NCBI RefSeq assembly: GCF_018687955.1
Contig: NZ_CP061309.1
Location: 1,235,564 to 1,299,563 of the forward strand
Length of the DNA: 64,000 bases
Direction of reading: 5' to 3'
Source: Polynucleobacter ibericus
GTDB taxonomy: Bacteria; Pseudomonadota; Gammaproteobacteria; Burkholderiales; Burkholderiaceae
Below are positions 1 through 12,818 of the stretch, piece after piece (position 1 is the stretch's first letter; every line of letters starts with the position of its first letter). The notes under the pieces were generated by a model, which did no database searches, had not been told where the DNA came from, and worked only from the letters and a program-made list of their open reading frames with translations. A program made the position numbers and the translations under genes.

Positions 1-159
1 GAGTTAACAGACATCTTCTACCAAAGTAATAAAAAATACTCTAAGAATTATGTAGATGTATTTCATGATCTTGGTTGGACAGAGGTCAGCTCTGAATCTT
101 ATATATTTGGGCAGCTTGAAATTAAGGAGTTAGACAGGACTCCAACTTTGTATAAATAA
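1..159 (+). CDS. C-terminal end of an unidentified protein (partial)
   Basis: An open frame runs from the first base to a TAA at 157-159 and gives the last 52 residues of a protein, ending in PTLYK. The visible part is rich in charged and aromatic residues and holds no motif I recognise, so no function is given. The next gene starts two bases after this stop on the same strand, so the two are probably co-transcribed. The region is visibly richer in A+T than the core genes further right. Confidence 0.6.
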   Translation, partial: ELTDIFYQSNKKYSKNYVDVFHDLGWTEVSSESYIFGQLEIKELDRTPTLYK

Positions 160-161
160 AA

Positions 162-1136
162 ATGCGCCTTATTAAGACAGTCACCTTCAGCATTCTCTTA
201 ATTTGCTCTTTTGGAGCTTTAGCTCAACCATCTGAGTCATTTAAGTTCATAGCTCTGGGTGATATGCCCTATAGACTCCCAGATGACTATCTTCGTTACG
301 AGCGACTAATTTCTGAAATCAACCAGAAAAAACCGAGTTTTAGTATCTTTATTGGTGACACGAAATCAGGATCCACCCCTTGTAGTGATGAATACAATCA
401 AAAGGTAAAGAGCTACTTTAATCAATTTATTTCACCATTGATCTACAGCGTTGGGGATAACGAATGGACTGATTGCCATAGACCGCTTGCTGGTTCTTAC
501 GATCCAATTGAGCGATTGAATACTCTTAGAAGCGAATTCTTCAATTCCCAAAAGAGTTTTGGTAAACAAAAGATTAGCCTCACTAGACAATCGGATACCA
601 ATTCTCGCTATCAGAAGTTTGTTGAAAACGCCTATTGGATAAAGAATCAATTTTTATTTGTGAGCATACATATTCCTGGATCCAACAATAACTTCGAGGC
701 TGATGAGCGATCAAAAGCAGAATATGAGGAGCGCAACCGAGCTAATTTAGAGTGGATAGAAAATGCTTTTGCACTTGCTTCGAGCAAAGGATACCTCGGA
801 ATTATCTTTAGTTATCAGGCCGATATGTTTTATACGGCAGCACAGGCAATCAATGCAGATAGCGGTTATCGCGACACATTACATTCTCTCAGTAAGAATG
901 CACAAGAATTCAAAAAACCCATCCTTTTAATTCATGGTGACAGTCATCGACTTATTCTTGATCAACCATTGAAAACAATTAATCAAAAACAGATACTCGA
1001 GAATGTTCTACGCTTGCAGATTATGGGTGCCGAGCAGGTGCAAGCAGTCGAAATTCAGGTAGACCCAAAGTCTGAGCAGCCCTTCAGTTTTACCCCTATT
1101 TTGCTAAGGCAGAATATGAATCAACCTAAACCGTAA
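162..1136 (+). CDS. Secreted calcineurin-like metallophosphoesterase
   Basis: This 324-residue protein has a signal peptide (about residues 1-21, ending in GALAQ) and then the ordered motifs of the calcineurin-like phosphoesterase fold: GD near D34, GD near D66 (FIGDTKSG), the GDNE block at 98-101, an HIPGSNN stretch and a late HGDSH. These are the usual ligands of a two-metal phosphoesterase centre. It probably acts in the periplasm on a phosphate ester, but the substrate cannot be read from sequence. It follows the broken upstream gene by two bases, so it likely sits at the end of an operon. The fold assignment is fairly secure; the physiological role is unknown. Confidence 0.75.
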   Translation: MRLIKTVTFSILLICSFGALAQPSESFKFIALGDMPYRLPDDYLRYERLISEINQKKPSFSIFIGDTKSGSTPCSDEYNQKVKSYFNQFISPLIYSVGDNEWTDCHRPLAGSYDPIERLNTLRSEFFNSQKSFGKQKISLTRQSDTNSRYQKFVENAYWIKNQFLFVSIHIPGSNNNFEADERSKAEYEERNRANLEWIENAFALASSKGYLGIIFSYQADMFYTAAQAINADSGYRDTLHSLSKNAQEFKKPILLIHGDSHRLILDQPLKTINQKQILENVLRLQIMGAEQVQAVEIQVDPKSEQPFSFTPILLRQNMNQPKP

Positions 1137-1206
1137 ATCCACTTACCCGATTAGGACGGTGCCCTTCTGTTAAATGGCACAAATTGAGCTCATTTCAGCC
1201 CATGAA

Positions 1207-1256
1207 ATGTCATGAAACTCACACAAAGGTGTCATATTTCAGCTGTAAAGTATAGA
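1207..1256 (+). promoter_or_regulatory. Putative promoter of the small RNA, with repeated TGTCAT boxes
   Basis: A -35-like GTGTCA (1229-1234) is separated by 16 bases from a -10-like TATAGA (1251-1256), which puts a start near 1262. ATGTCAT at 1207-1213 and GTGTCAT at 1229-1235 lie exactly 22 bases apart, twice the 11-base period of PhoB boxes, with AT-rich spacers. The middle repeat is degenerate, so PhoB control is only a possibility. Confidence 0.4.
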
Positions 1257-1261
1257 AATAC

Positions 1262-1431
1262 TTATGGGAGATGAAGTGTAATTCTCTCGCCATTGTTTGC
1301 GAATAGTTTGTGCTAACAGCCCATAGGTAACCAAATCACTCATGATCTTGAGCTTGCTATGAGTCAAGCATGCTGCCTGCGCAATTCCACTCTGCTCTTA
1401 TAAAATTAAAGCCACCCGAGGGTGGCTTTTT
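1262..1431 (+). ncRNA. Candidate structured small RNA
   Basis: This lies in a 322-base gap without a protein gene. It has a promoter-like pair upstream and a T-tailed hairpin at 1411-1431. The ends pair: 1262-1270 with 1395-1403 (nine pairs, two G-U), 1275-1278 with 1388-1391, 1280-1283 with 1383-1386, and 1288-1290 with 1379-1381. This closing stem surrounds a large asymmetric bubble. Inside, 1337-1342 region ACTCAT can pair with ATGAGT at about 1359-1364. The long rod with a central bubble resembles 6S RNA in shape, but the usual 6S neighbours (zapA, ygfA) are absent and I cannot match the sequence to the family. No credible open frame is present. Identity is uncertain. Confidence 0.5.
1408..1431. 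terminator. Bidirectional intrinsic terminator
   Basis: GCCACCC-GA-GGGTGGC-type hairpin at 1411-1426 followed by a T run on the plus strand and by a T-rich tail on the minus strand. It would end the candidate small RNA on one strand and the amidohydrolase gene on the other. Confidence 0.8.
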
Positions 1432-1458
1432 GGGCAACTACTGTCAAACATATAACAA

Positions 1459-3147
1459 CTACTGTCGAACATATAAATCTTTTCCATTCTTGACGGTCTT
1501 CACCACCTGAATATCCTTGATTTCCATGGGATCTACTTTTAATGGATTGCGATCAAGCTGCACCATGTCGGCTAGCTTTCCAGGCGTGAGACTGCCCTTC
1601 GTCGCTTCTTCTTTGTACTGATATGCAGTAACAGAAGTAAAACCACGTAGTGCCGTGTATGGATCAATACGCTGATCAGGACCTAAAGTACCGCCTCCAT
1701 AAGCCTTGCGATTTACAGCCGTCCAAATGGTAAACAAAGCGCTTGGACCTGATGATGGCGTGTCATTATGAAGGCCAAATTGCATACCTTTTGTTTTGAC
1801 TAAATTGAGTGGCACCATATTGCTAGCTCTCTCATCCCCTAGGATCTTTCTGTATATATCGCCGTACATCCAAATGTGGTTAGGCATAAATTGGGGAAGA
1901 ATTTTTTGAGCCTTATATTGATCCAGTTGATCATCGCGAACAAAGAAAGAATGTGAAATAACGGATCTACGATCTTCAGTAACGCCTGTTTGTTGTATTG
2001 CCTTGGCAATTCCAGTAAGCGTCATATTAATACCAGCATCACCATTGGAATATCCGAAGTACTGAATATTTTTTTCGTAGGCGAGCTTTGCGTATTTGTT
2101 CACTAAATCTTGAGAGGCAACAGCCATCCCGCGCCAATTTTTTGGGAATCCTGTGGTATCGATGTAAGGCTTAGTGAAATAAGCCAAACGCAATTGTGGT
2201 GCGCCATCTGTTGAAACGAGTATTCCAGCCACTTTAAAACCACCATCGCCCTTGGTATAGATGCCGAAGGGATAATTTTTATTAGTTGCAAGCAATTGAT
2301 CGACCACATCATACGTAGGCAATGCAATCAGATCTAAGCTAATCACATCGCGATCAACCGCCTGGCGCATATTGCTAAGGTCTTGAATCGTACTTTCATA
2401 ACTTTGCGCAGTGGTGTATCCATTAGAGGCATAAATCTTTTCTGCTTTGCGATACGTTTCCATGGTTAAGTCACGGGAATACTTACCAAATACCTTTGCT
2501 GTGGTATCTAGATTAGGATCCCCAATTAATTCACCAGTAAGTTTTCCAGTTTTTGGATCAACCGGAAGCATGCCTTGTGTAACTTTAGTATTTTTAGTGA
2601 TTCCCAATTTCTTTAAACCCGCCGTATTGACAATCCCCGTCAGAGTTGAAATGTTATTCACAAATACCGGTTGATCAGGAAACGCTGCATCTAATTGCGC
2701 AATCGTTAAAGGGCCATCAGTCAAAAAAGCATCAGCGTACTCCGAACCAATAATCCAACCATTAAATGGTCTGGCCTCTGATTTCAATCGACCTATTAAT
2801 TCCTGGGTTGTATGAGGCGGCTTAGAAGAAAAATAACCCAGATTAACGCTCAAGGTATTCTGCGCAATCAATGTAAAGTGACCCCAGGCATCGATAAAGC
2901 CCGGCAATAAGGTTTGACCTTTCAAGTCATTCATGATGGCATTGCTTCCAGCCTCACTGATGGCGTCTCGCATATTGCCAGCATAGGCAATCTTCTTACC
3001 TTTCACCACAACTGCCTCAACATATTGGGGTGTATCACCCTCCATCGTCAGTATGTCGCCATTGAAATATACGCTTGCAGTATCAGCAAATGCGTGGGCA
3101 GCAATCAAGATAAGACATGCAGCAAATGTATTTTTTATGAATTTCAT
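1459..3147 (-). CDS. Exported amidohydrolase family 3 protein (YtcJ/NfdA-like)
   Basis: The 562-residue product starts with a signal peptide (about 1-21). It has the amidohydrolase layout: a small beta-sandwich start (YFNGDILTM), LLPGFIDAWGHF near residues 80-91, a conserved ISHSFF block, LHNDTP near the C-terminal metal site, and the closing LTPGKLADMVQLD segment. Relatives hydrolyse amides or N-formyl compounds. The first metal-binding His of the expected HxH is Trp here (W88-G-H90), so the metal site may be altered or the substrate unusual. The gene stands alone, between the candidate small RNA and tRNA-Ser, with a terminator just downstream. Family assignment is firm, substrate unknown. 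Confidence 0.8.
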   Translation of the reverse strand: MKFIKNTFAACLILIAAHAFADTASVYFNGDILTMEGDTPQYVEAVVVKGKKIAYAGNMRDAISEAGSNAIMNDLKGQTLLPGFIDAWGHFTLIAQNTLSVNLGYFSSKPPHTTQELIGRLKSEARPFNGWIIGSEYADAFLTDGPLTIAQLDAAFPDQPVFVNNISTLTGIVNTAGLKKLGITKNTKVTQGMLPVDPKTGKLTGELIGDPNLDTTAKVFGKYSRDLTMETYRKAEKIYASNGYTTAQSYESTIQDLSNMRQAVDRDVISLDLIALPTYDVVDQLLATNKNYPFGIYTKGDGGFKVAGILVSTDGAPQLRLAYFTKPYIDTTGFPKNWRGMAVASQDLVNKYAKLAYEKNIQYFGYSNGDAGINMTLTGIAKAIQQTGVTEDRRSVISHSFFVRDDQLDQYKAQKILPQFMPNHIWMYGDIYRKILGDERASNMVPLNLVKTKGMQFGLHNDTPSSGPSALFTIWTAVNRKAYGGGTLGPDQRIDPYTALRGFTSVTAYQYKEEATKGSLTPGKLADMVQLDRNPLKVDPMEIKDIQVVKTVKNGKDLYVRQ

Positions 3148-3253
3148 GGGTGAACTGGTCTCTATTAAGCCGGAGGATTGGCAGATTCGGTGATGAAACG
3201 ATCATACCAAAGGGAATTTCTGAGCATGCCAGGTGGTGGGGGATGCTATTTGC

Positions 3254-3343
<90 letters not shown>

Positions 3344-3436
3344 GAACCGAGGAATCATTATAGCTATCGATATATAAAGCCATGCAGCCGGTATTGCCTT
3401 ATCGATTGACTGGAAAATATAGAAATGATCCTTTAC

Positions 3437-3464
3437 TATAGATATACATTAATGTATATCTATA
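3437..3464. promoter_or_regulatory. 28-bp perfect palindrome, vapBC operator
   Basis: TATAGATATACATT is followed directly by its exact reverse complement. It lies 14 bases before the vapB ATG and contains -10-like hexamers, the usual position for binding by a VapBC complex that represses its own operon. An AAGGA ribosome site (3466-3470) follows it. Confidence 0.75.
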
Positions 3465-3477
3465 CAAGGACCAGTGC

Positions 3478-3723
3478 ATGAATATCCAGATTTCAAAGTG
3501 GGGCAATAGCTTGGCACTTCGCATTCCAGCATCATTCATTAAAGAAATTCAACTGAAAGATGGCGACAGAGTTGAAGCTACTCTATCAAGCGACGGAGCA
3601 TTGGTCATCAGACCTCAAAAGCTTGATCGAAAAACCCTGTCCAAAATGGCCAAGGAATTAAGAGGTTCGATGAAAATGGGTACATCAGTAATGGATGAGG
3701 TTCGCTCTGGAGCTCGCTACTAA
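3478..3723 (+). CDS. vapB: VapB/MazE-type antitoxin, AbrB fold
   Basis: An 81-residue protein opening with the SpoVT-AbrB swapped-hairpin signature (ISKWGNSLALRIPASFIKE, then LKDGDRVEATL), the DNA-binding half of many type II antitoxins. The C-terminal 30 residues are basic and likely unstructured, the part that usually wraps the toxin. The ATG is preceded by AAGGA seven bases upstream. The TAA overlaps the toxin ATG by one base (TAATG), so the pair is translationally coupled. It should bind the palindrome at 3437-3464 and neutralise the PIN-domain toxin encoded next. Confidence 0.85.
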   Translation: MNIQISKWGNSLALRIPASFIKEIQLKDGDRVEATLSSDGALVIRPQKLDRKTLSKMAKELRGSMKMGTSVMDEVRSGARY

Positions 3724-4148
3724 TGCTCTATGTTGACACAAGCATATTGGTTGGTTTTTGCACCCACGAAGGAAAAAGTTCCGCCATCCACAAATGGTAT
3801 GACAACACTAAAGATACAAAACTGATCTCGTCTACTTGGACGTTTACTGAATTTGCTAGCGCCTTAAGCATTAAAGAGAGAACTAGTCAGATTACTTCCA
3901 AAGAGAGTAAGAATGCTTGGAAGCTTTTTGAAGCTTTATGTGCTAATGACATTGAATTGCTACCAATAGAAAATAAAGTCTTTTACTCCGCTGGACTTTT
4001 GGTATTAGAAAGTGCATCCAAATTACGTTCTGGCGATGCACTTCATCTCGCTACCGCAAAAGCTTTCAAAGCTAAGTCAATCATCACTCTCGATAAAGTA
4101 CTCGAGAAAAATGCCATACGCTTAAAAATGAAAGTATTAACTATTTAA
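3723..4148 (+). CDS. vapC: VapC-type PIN-domain ribonuclease toxin
   Basis: A 141-residue PIN-domain protein with acidic metal-binding residues at D5 (YVDTS), E43 (TFTEF), D105 (SGDALH) and D124 (TLDK). PIN toxins cut specific RNAs, often tRNA anticodon loops, when freed from the antitoxin. Its stop abuts the serS stop codon on the other strand with no gap. The module sits between tRNA-Ser and serS, so it was probably gained at a tRNA locus. The RNA target cannot be told from the sequence. Confidence 0.85.
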   Translation: MLYVDTSILVGFCTHEGKSSAIHKWYDNTKDTKLISSTWTFTEFASALSIKERTSQITSKESKNAWKLFEALCANDIELLPIENKVFYSAGLLVLESASKLRSGDALHLATAKAFKAKSIITLDKVLEKNAIRLKMKVLTI

Positions 4149-5474
<1,326 letters not shown>

Positions 5475-5495
5475 TTAGGGTTCTTGGTTTTAGCT

Positions 5496-6179
5496 CTAGT
5501 TTAAGCGTAAGACTTCAGCTCCAGCTGGTGGTGTGAAGGTAAAGCGATTGGCTGGCAAATTAACGTTGAGCTGGATCTTATCCAGAGTCACTAGAACAAC
5601 ACTGCCCAAACCATCGGTTAGCTCCAAAGCTTTAGGCAAGCCATTAACCATGCCAATCGAAATCTTGGTATAGGGCAGGTCATTTTTATCTTTAGCCTTA
5701 GGGTCTTTTTTAGGCGTCAAGTTCACCCACTTCATACCCAAGCGCTCTTCACCTTCTATTAAATCAAAGTGTTGATCGAGTGAAGTTTCACCAAAGAGAA
5801 TGGCTGCAGGCGTAGAGGCCAATGCCTGCCCTGCCGGACGAAATGTCGCCTGATTTAAATCCTTGTCCCACAAGATTAATTGCTTACCGTCAGCAATCAG
5901 TTTTTGCTCATACGGTTTTTGGGTTTCCCAAACAAATCGTCCTGGACGTTGAAACACAAAGTGACCTTGCGTTTGGCGTACGACTTTCAAACCTTTGTCT
6001 TGTGGTTCGTTGGCCTTAGGTGCTCGCAACTGCTGTTGCACAAAATCCCCTTCAGCAGTTTTAGAGTTGCGCACAAATTGACGTAACTGCTCTGCACCAC
6101 TATCTGCTTGTGAAAGCGCTGCTCCTGAAAACAGGAGGCTTGCAATTGTCAGAATTGCTGAAATGAGAAATTGAGGCAT
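5496..6179 (-). CDS. lolA: Outer-membrane lipoprotein carrier protein LolA
   Basis: LolA is the periplasmic chaperone that takes lipoproteins from the LolCDE exporter to LolB at the outer membrane. The 227-residue product has a signal peptide (about 1-24) and the family features: an EGDFVQQ start, GHFVFQRPGRFVWE in the first beta strands, KQLILWDKDLNQAT, and hydrophobic patches through the barrel. It begins six bases after the ftsK stop, as in many proteobacteria, and is followed by serS. Assignment rests on sequence pattern and neighbours together. Confidence 0.93.
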   Translation of the reverse strand: MPQFLISAILTIASLLFSGAALSQADSGAEQLRQFVRNSKTAEGDFVQQQLRAPKANEPQDKGLKVVRQTQGHFVFQRPGRFVWETQKPYEQKLIADGKQLILWDKDLNQATFRPAGQALASTPAAILFGETSLDQHFDLIEGEERLGMKWVNLTPKKDPKAKDKNDLPYTKISIGMVNGLPKALELTDGLGSVVLVTLDKIQLNVNLPANRFTFTPPAGAEVLRLN

Positions 6180-6185
6180 GGCTAC

Positions 6186-9494
<3,309 letters not shown>

Positions 9495-9536
9495 GAATCC
9501 AAGTTGTTTCTTTGTAGTTCAGCAAATTAATAAAAA

Positions 9537-9564
9537 AACGCCTAGCAATGCTAGGCGTTTTTGT
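9537..9564. terminator. Bidirectional terminator, left copy of a near-identical pair
   Basis: ACGCCTAGC-AAT-GCTAGGCGT (9539-9559) with A and T runs on both sides. It ends trxB on the plus strand and vapC on the minus strand. A near-identical palindrome occurs at 10531-10550. Confidence 0.88.
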
Positions 9565-9578
9565 TTTAGGAACAATGC

Positions 9579-9977
9579 TTAAACCCAGTTTTCAAGAGCA
9601 AGGTTTGGAACCCTCTTAAACTCAGACATATTGTTGGTAACAAGAGTTAGGCCGTGACTTCTGGCGTGAGCTGCAATATGAATATCATTTACTCCAATGG
9701 GCTGACCCGCACGCTCTAGAAAAGCCTTAATTTGCCCATAATGCTGAGTTGCAGCTATGTCATAGGGCAAAACTTCTAAGTGGCTAATGAAGTCTTCAAT
9801 AACATTGAGGTTTTTTTCTACGTTTGCACTTTTTTCGGCGCCATAAATTAGCTCTGCCAATGTAATTGCTGATATAGCCATACGATTAGCATTTTTGTTG
9901 AATACTTTAAGCGCCTCTAGTGGTTTTTGCTTTATGACATAAATAACAATATTTGTGTCCAATAGGTACTTAAGCAT
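9579..9977 (-). CDS. vapC: VapC toxin, tRNA(fMet)-type PIN endonuclease
   Basis: A 132-residue PIN protein with metal-binding acids at D7 (LLDTNI), E42 (LAELIYG) and D98 (GVNDIHIAAHA), and the TNNMSEF stretch near 114-120. This pattern, and the ending in a LENW-like segment, fits the VapC group whose studied members cleave initiator tRNA. That target is inferred from family resemblance only. The start codon overlaps the vapB stop (TAATG). The module is enclosed by two similar terminators, as if it entered as a cassette. Confidence 0.87.
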   Translation of the reverse strand: MLKYLLDTNIVIYVIKQKPLEALKVFNKNANRMAISAITLAELIYGAEKSANVEKNLNVIEDFISHLEVLPYDIAATQHYGQIKAFLERAGQPIGVNDIHIAAHARSHGLTLVTNNMSEFKRVPNLALENWV

Positions 9978-10210
9978 TAGAGAGACTCTCTATCGCCTTG
10001 CTCCTGGGAGCCTCTTTCGTTCATGAAGTCTTCACTTACACCCGCTTCACCCAAGAAGAAGTTGTCCCACATATTTTCTATAGGTGCAATGATGCGCTCA
10101 CGACCTTTTGAGCGCACGTTAACCTTGCGCACATTTTCTGGCAATCGCATTTCTGCAGGCATTCTTACCGCCTGAGTACGGTTGTTGGTAAACACTGTTG
10201 AAATAGCCAA
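9977..10210 (-). CDS. vapB: VapB antitoxin
   Basis: The antitoxin partner of the downstream VapC. I start it at the TTG at 10210, which has GGAGGGG seven to eight bases upstream. The longer reading from 10252 would add 14 residues unlike the family. The resulting 77-residue protein opens STVFTNNRTQAVRMP, the usual AbrB-like DNA-binding signature of this VapB group, and ends in a charged tail (E, R, Q, D) expected to bind the toxin. Its stop overlaps the toxin start by one base. Confidence 0.85.
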   Translation of the reverse strand: MAISTVFTNNRTQAVRMPAEMRLPENVRKVNVRSKGRERIIAPIENMWDNFFLGEAGVSEDFMNERGSQEQGDRESL

Positions 10211-10227
10211 AATTTGACCCCTCCATA

Positions 10228-10247
10228 TGTATATAGCAATTGTATAT
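10228..10247. promoter_or_regulatory. Dyad upstream of the second vapBC
   Basis: ATATA-GCAATTG-TATAT inverted repeat, about 20-36 bases before the vapB start. It resembles the first module's palindrome (ATATACA/TGTATAT cores), fitting autorepression by VapBC. Confidence 0.4.
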
Positions 10248-10272
10248 CGCACTTAGCCTAATTTCAAGCCCT

Positions 10273-10470
10273 TTAAGAGGAAACTTTATCTATACGAGGC
10301 TTCGGAGAACTTCTATTTAACATTTCCCACTCCAGATCATCTTCCCCTTCATGCACCAAGATTTGCATCTCTGTAACAAGATTTAATGCCTCAATATCGA
10401 CAAAACCCTTTGGAAAGGTTTTGGAATTTGCAAGATCCACGCGCACTTTAATTAACTCAATTTTTTGCAT
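10273..10470 (-). CDS. Small hypothetical protein
   Basis: A 65-residue acidic protein beginning MQKIELIKVRVDLANSK, without signal peptide, membrane segment or motif I recognise. It has a -10-like TATTAT seven bases before the ATG and a -35-like TTGATA with a 19-base spacer, but no Shine-Dalgarno, so it may be read from a leaderless transcript. It lies upstream of vapB on the same strand, inside the interval between the two terminators, and may belong to the same cassette. Whether it affects the toxin-antitoxin pair is unknown. Confidence 0.45.
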   Translation of the reverse strand: MQKIELIKVRVDLANSKTFPKGFVDIEALNLVTEMQILVHEGEDDLEWEMLNRSSPKPRIDKVSS

Positions 10471-10525
10471 GCGTTAAATAATAATTAAACCAATGACCGC
10501 AATATCAAAATGGCGATACCAATAA

Positions 10526-10556
10526 AAAAAACGCCTAGCATGCTAGGCGTTTTTGT
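10526..10556. terminator. Bidirectional terminator, right copy of the pair
   Basis: ACGCCTAGCATGCTAGGCGT (10531-10550) is a perfect 20-bp palindrome with A and T runs on both sides. It ends hppA, whose stop lies at 10575, and matches the palindrome at 9539-9559 apart from one extra A in the loop of the left copy. Confidence 0.85.
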
Positions 10557-10574
10557 TTGTTACGGCTTGATTGC

Positions 10575-12635
10575 TTAACGTGAGACCACTGGCAACAATG
10601 GCACGATGAGTAGTGCCACGATATTGATGATCTTAATCAGCGGATTAACAGCAGGACCCGCAGTATCTTTGTATGGGTCGCCTACGGTGTCACCAGTAAC
10701 TGCCGCTTTATGCGCTTCAGATCCTTTACCGCCGAAATTACCTTCTTCGATATATTTCTTGGCATTGTCCCAAGCGCCACCACCGGTACACATCGAGATC
10801 GCCACAAATAAGCCGGTAACGATCGTACCCATGAGTAAGCCACCCAATGCGGCAGGTCCTAACAAGAGACCAACCACGATTGGAGCAACTACTGGTAGAA
10901 GTGAAGGCACAATCATTTCTTTAATGGCAGCAGAAGTCAGCATATCTACAGCCTTGCCGTACTCTGGCTTTGCAGTGCCCTCCATGATTCCAGGGATATC
11001 GCGGAACTGACGACGTACCTCCTCCACTACTGCACCAGCACAACGACCTACTGCTTCCATGGCCATCGCACCGAACAAGTAAGGAATCATGCCGCCGATA
11101 AAGAGGCCAATGATCACCATGTGGTTGGACAAGTCAAAAGATACTTGCTGACCAATTCCCTCTAATGCGTGGGTGTAGTCAGCAAACAGCACAAGTGATG
11201 CCAAACCTGCTGAACCAATCGCATAGCCTTTGGTCACTGCCTTAGTGGTGTTGCCAACTGCATCTAATGGATCGGTAATGTCGCGTACAGATTGTGGCAA
11301 ACCTGCCATCTCTGCAATGCCGCCAGCGTTATCGGTAATTGGACCATATGCATCGAGGGCAACCACAATTCCTGCCATCGACAACATGGCTGTTGCAGCA
11401 ATCGCAATGCCATACAAACCAGCCAACCAATATGCCGCAAAGATTGCGGCGCAAACAAATAGCACTGGATAAGCAGTGGACTTCATTGAAATGCCTAAGC
11501 CTGCAATGATGTTGGTGCCATGACCCTTAGTGGATGCTTCAGCAATATGTTGTACGGGCTTGAACTGGGTACCGGTGTAGTACTCGGTAATCCATACCAG
11601 ACCTGCCGTCAGCAACAAGCCCACTACGGTTGAGCCAAACAAACGCCATTGGCTGCCAGGGATACCTAAAGCATCATCCGGCATGATGAAGTTCGTTACG
11701 AAGTAAAAAGCGATGAGTGATAAGCCGCCTGCAATGATGAGACCTTTATATAAGGCAGGCATGACGTTTCTCATACCTGGAGTGGCTTTTACAAATGAAC
11801 AACCAATGATGGAGGCGATGATCGATACACCACCAAGCACTAATGGATAAATAATCGCAGCAACCGGTGCGCCTGTAACCATGAGTGAACCCAAAACCAT
11901 CGTTGCAATCAAGGTCACCGCATAAGTTTCAAATAAATCTGCCGCCATACCTGCGCAGTCGCCGACGTTGTCACCAACGTTATCAGCGATCACTGCGGGG
12001 TTACGTGGATCATCTTCCGGAATACCGGCTTCTACTTTACCAACTAGGTCAGCGCCAACGTCTGCACCCTTAGTAAAGATGCCGCCACCTAAGCGCGCAA
12101 AGATTGAAATCAAAGATGAACCGAATGCTAAACCAATCAATGGATGCAACACAGAGGAAAGATCTTGTCCAGCACCAATCGACACCAAAAACATAAAGAA
12201 CAAGCCAACACCTAAGAGGCCAAGTCCAACTACCAGCATGCCAGTAATAGCGCCGCCCTTAAATGCCACATTGAGCGCTTCGTTCATGCCCTTGGTAGCA
12301 GCCTCTGCGGTACGCACGTTTGCACGGACAGAGACGTTCATGCCAATAAAGCCACATGCGCCTGAAAGAACCGCGCCGATGACAAAGCCAATCGCAGTCG
12401 CAAAATCGAGGAAGAGCGCCATCAAAATAGTCAGGATTACCCCAACAACAGCGATCGTTTTGTATTGGCGTGACAAATAGGCTGCCGCACCCTGCTGAAT
12501 CGCCTCGGCAATTTCTTGCATTTTGGCGTTGCCCGTACTTTGCTTCAAGATCCAGCCGCGCATTACAAAACCGTAAATCACAGCTATAACACCGCACGCC
12601 AAGGCAAAATACAAGCCTAAAGTGACATTACTCAT
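10575..12635 (-). CDS. hppA: Membrane proton-pumping pyrophosphatase, K+-independent type
   Basis: This integral inner-membrane enzyme couples pyrophosphate hydrolysis to proton export. The 686-residue protein has many hydrophobic segments and the PPi-binding [11 protein letters not shown] (about 192-202) followed by the [21 protein letters not shown] block (218-238). At the position that sorts the family it has Lys (K465 in [10 protein letters not shown]); studied K+-independent enzymes have Lys here and K+-dependent ones have Ala. It has a good GGAG site before the ATG and is divergent from the soluble enzyme gene ppa, so membrane and soluble PPi removal share one intergenic region. Confidence 0.95.
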   Translation of the reverse strand: MSNVTLGLYFALACGVIAVIYGFVMRGWILKQSTGNAKMQEIAEAIQQGAAAYLSRQYKTIAVVGVILTILMALFLDFATAIGFVIGAVLSGACGFIGMNVSVRANVRTAEAATKGMNEALNVAFKGGAITGMLVVGLGLLGVGLFFMFLVSIGAGQDLSSVLHPLIGLAFGSSLISIFARLGGGIFTKGADVGADLVGKVEAGIPEDDPRNPAVIADNVGDNVGDCAGMAADLFETYAVTLIATMVLGSLMVTGAPVAAIIYPLVLGGVSIIASIIGCSFVKATPGMRNVMPALYKGLIIAGGLSLIAFYFVTNFIMPDDALGIPGSQWRLFGSTVVGLLLTAGLVWITEYYTGTQFKPVQHIAEASTKGHGTNIIAGLGISMKSTAYPVLFVCAAIFAAYWLAGLYGIAIAATAMLSMAGIVVALDAYGPITDNAGGIAEMAGLPQSVRDITDPLDAVGNTTKAVTKGYAIGSAGLASLVLFADYTHALEGIGQQVSFDLSNHMVIIGLFIGGMIPYLFGAMAMEAVGRCAGAVVEEVRRQFRDIPGIMEGTAKPEYGKAVDMLTSAAIKEMIVPSLLPVVAPIVVGLLLGPAALGGLLMGTIVTGLFVAISMCTGGGAWDNAKKYIEEGNFGGKGSEAHKAAVTGDTVGDPYKDTAGPAVNPLIKIINIVALLIVPLLPVVSR

Positions 12636-12818
12636 GCTTGAACTCCCTAAAGTTAATCATTTGTTAATCTTTATTGTTTTGCAGATCCTGCACTTAGGTA
12701 GACCCGGTTCCCGAAAGCTTTAAACTATGGTCTTTAAGCTTTACCAGTATGTAACAGAATCACCCCTGCGCCCCCTTTAAAGGATCAGGGTATTTACTAA
12801 TCATTATTCGGAGTATTT

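Noticed and set aside
1262..1403. Naming the small RNA as 6S RNA (ssrS)
   Set aside because: Shape is similar but the paired core is about 142 bases, shorter than the usual 180 or so, and the usual neighbours are missing. Kept as an unnamed candidate.
11968..12480. A 170-codon open frame antisense to hppA
   Set aside because: Low-complexity product, no start signals, and hppA is unmistakable on the other strand.
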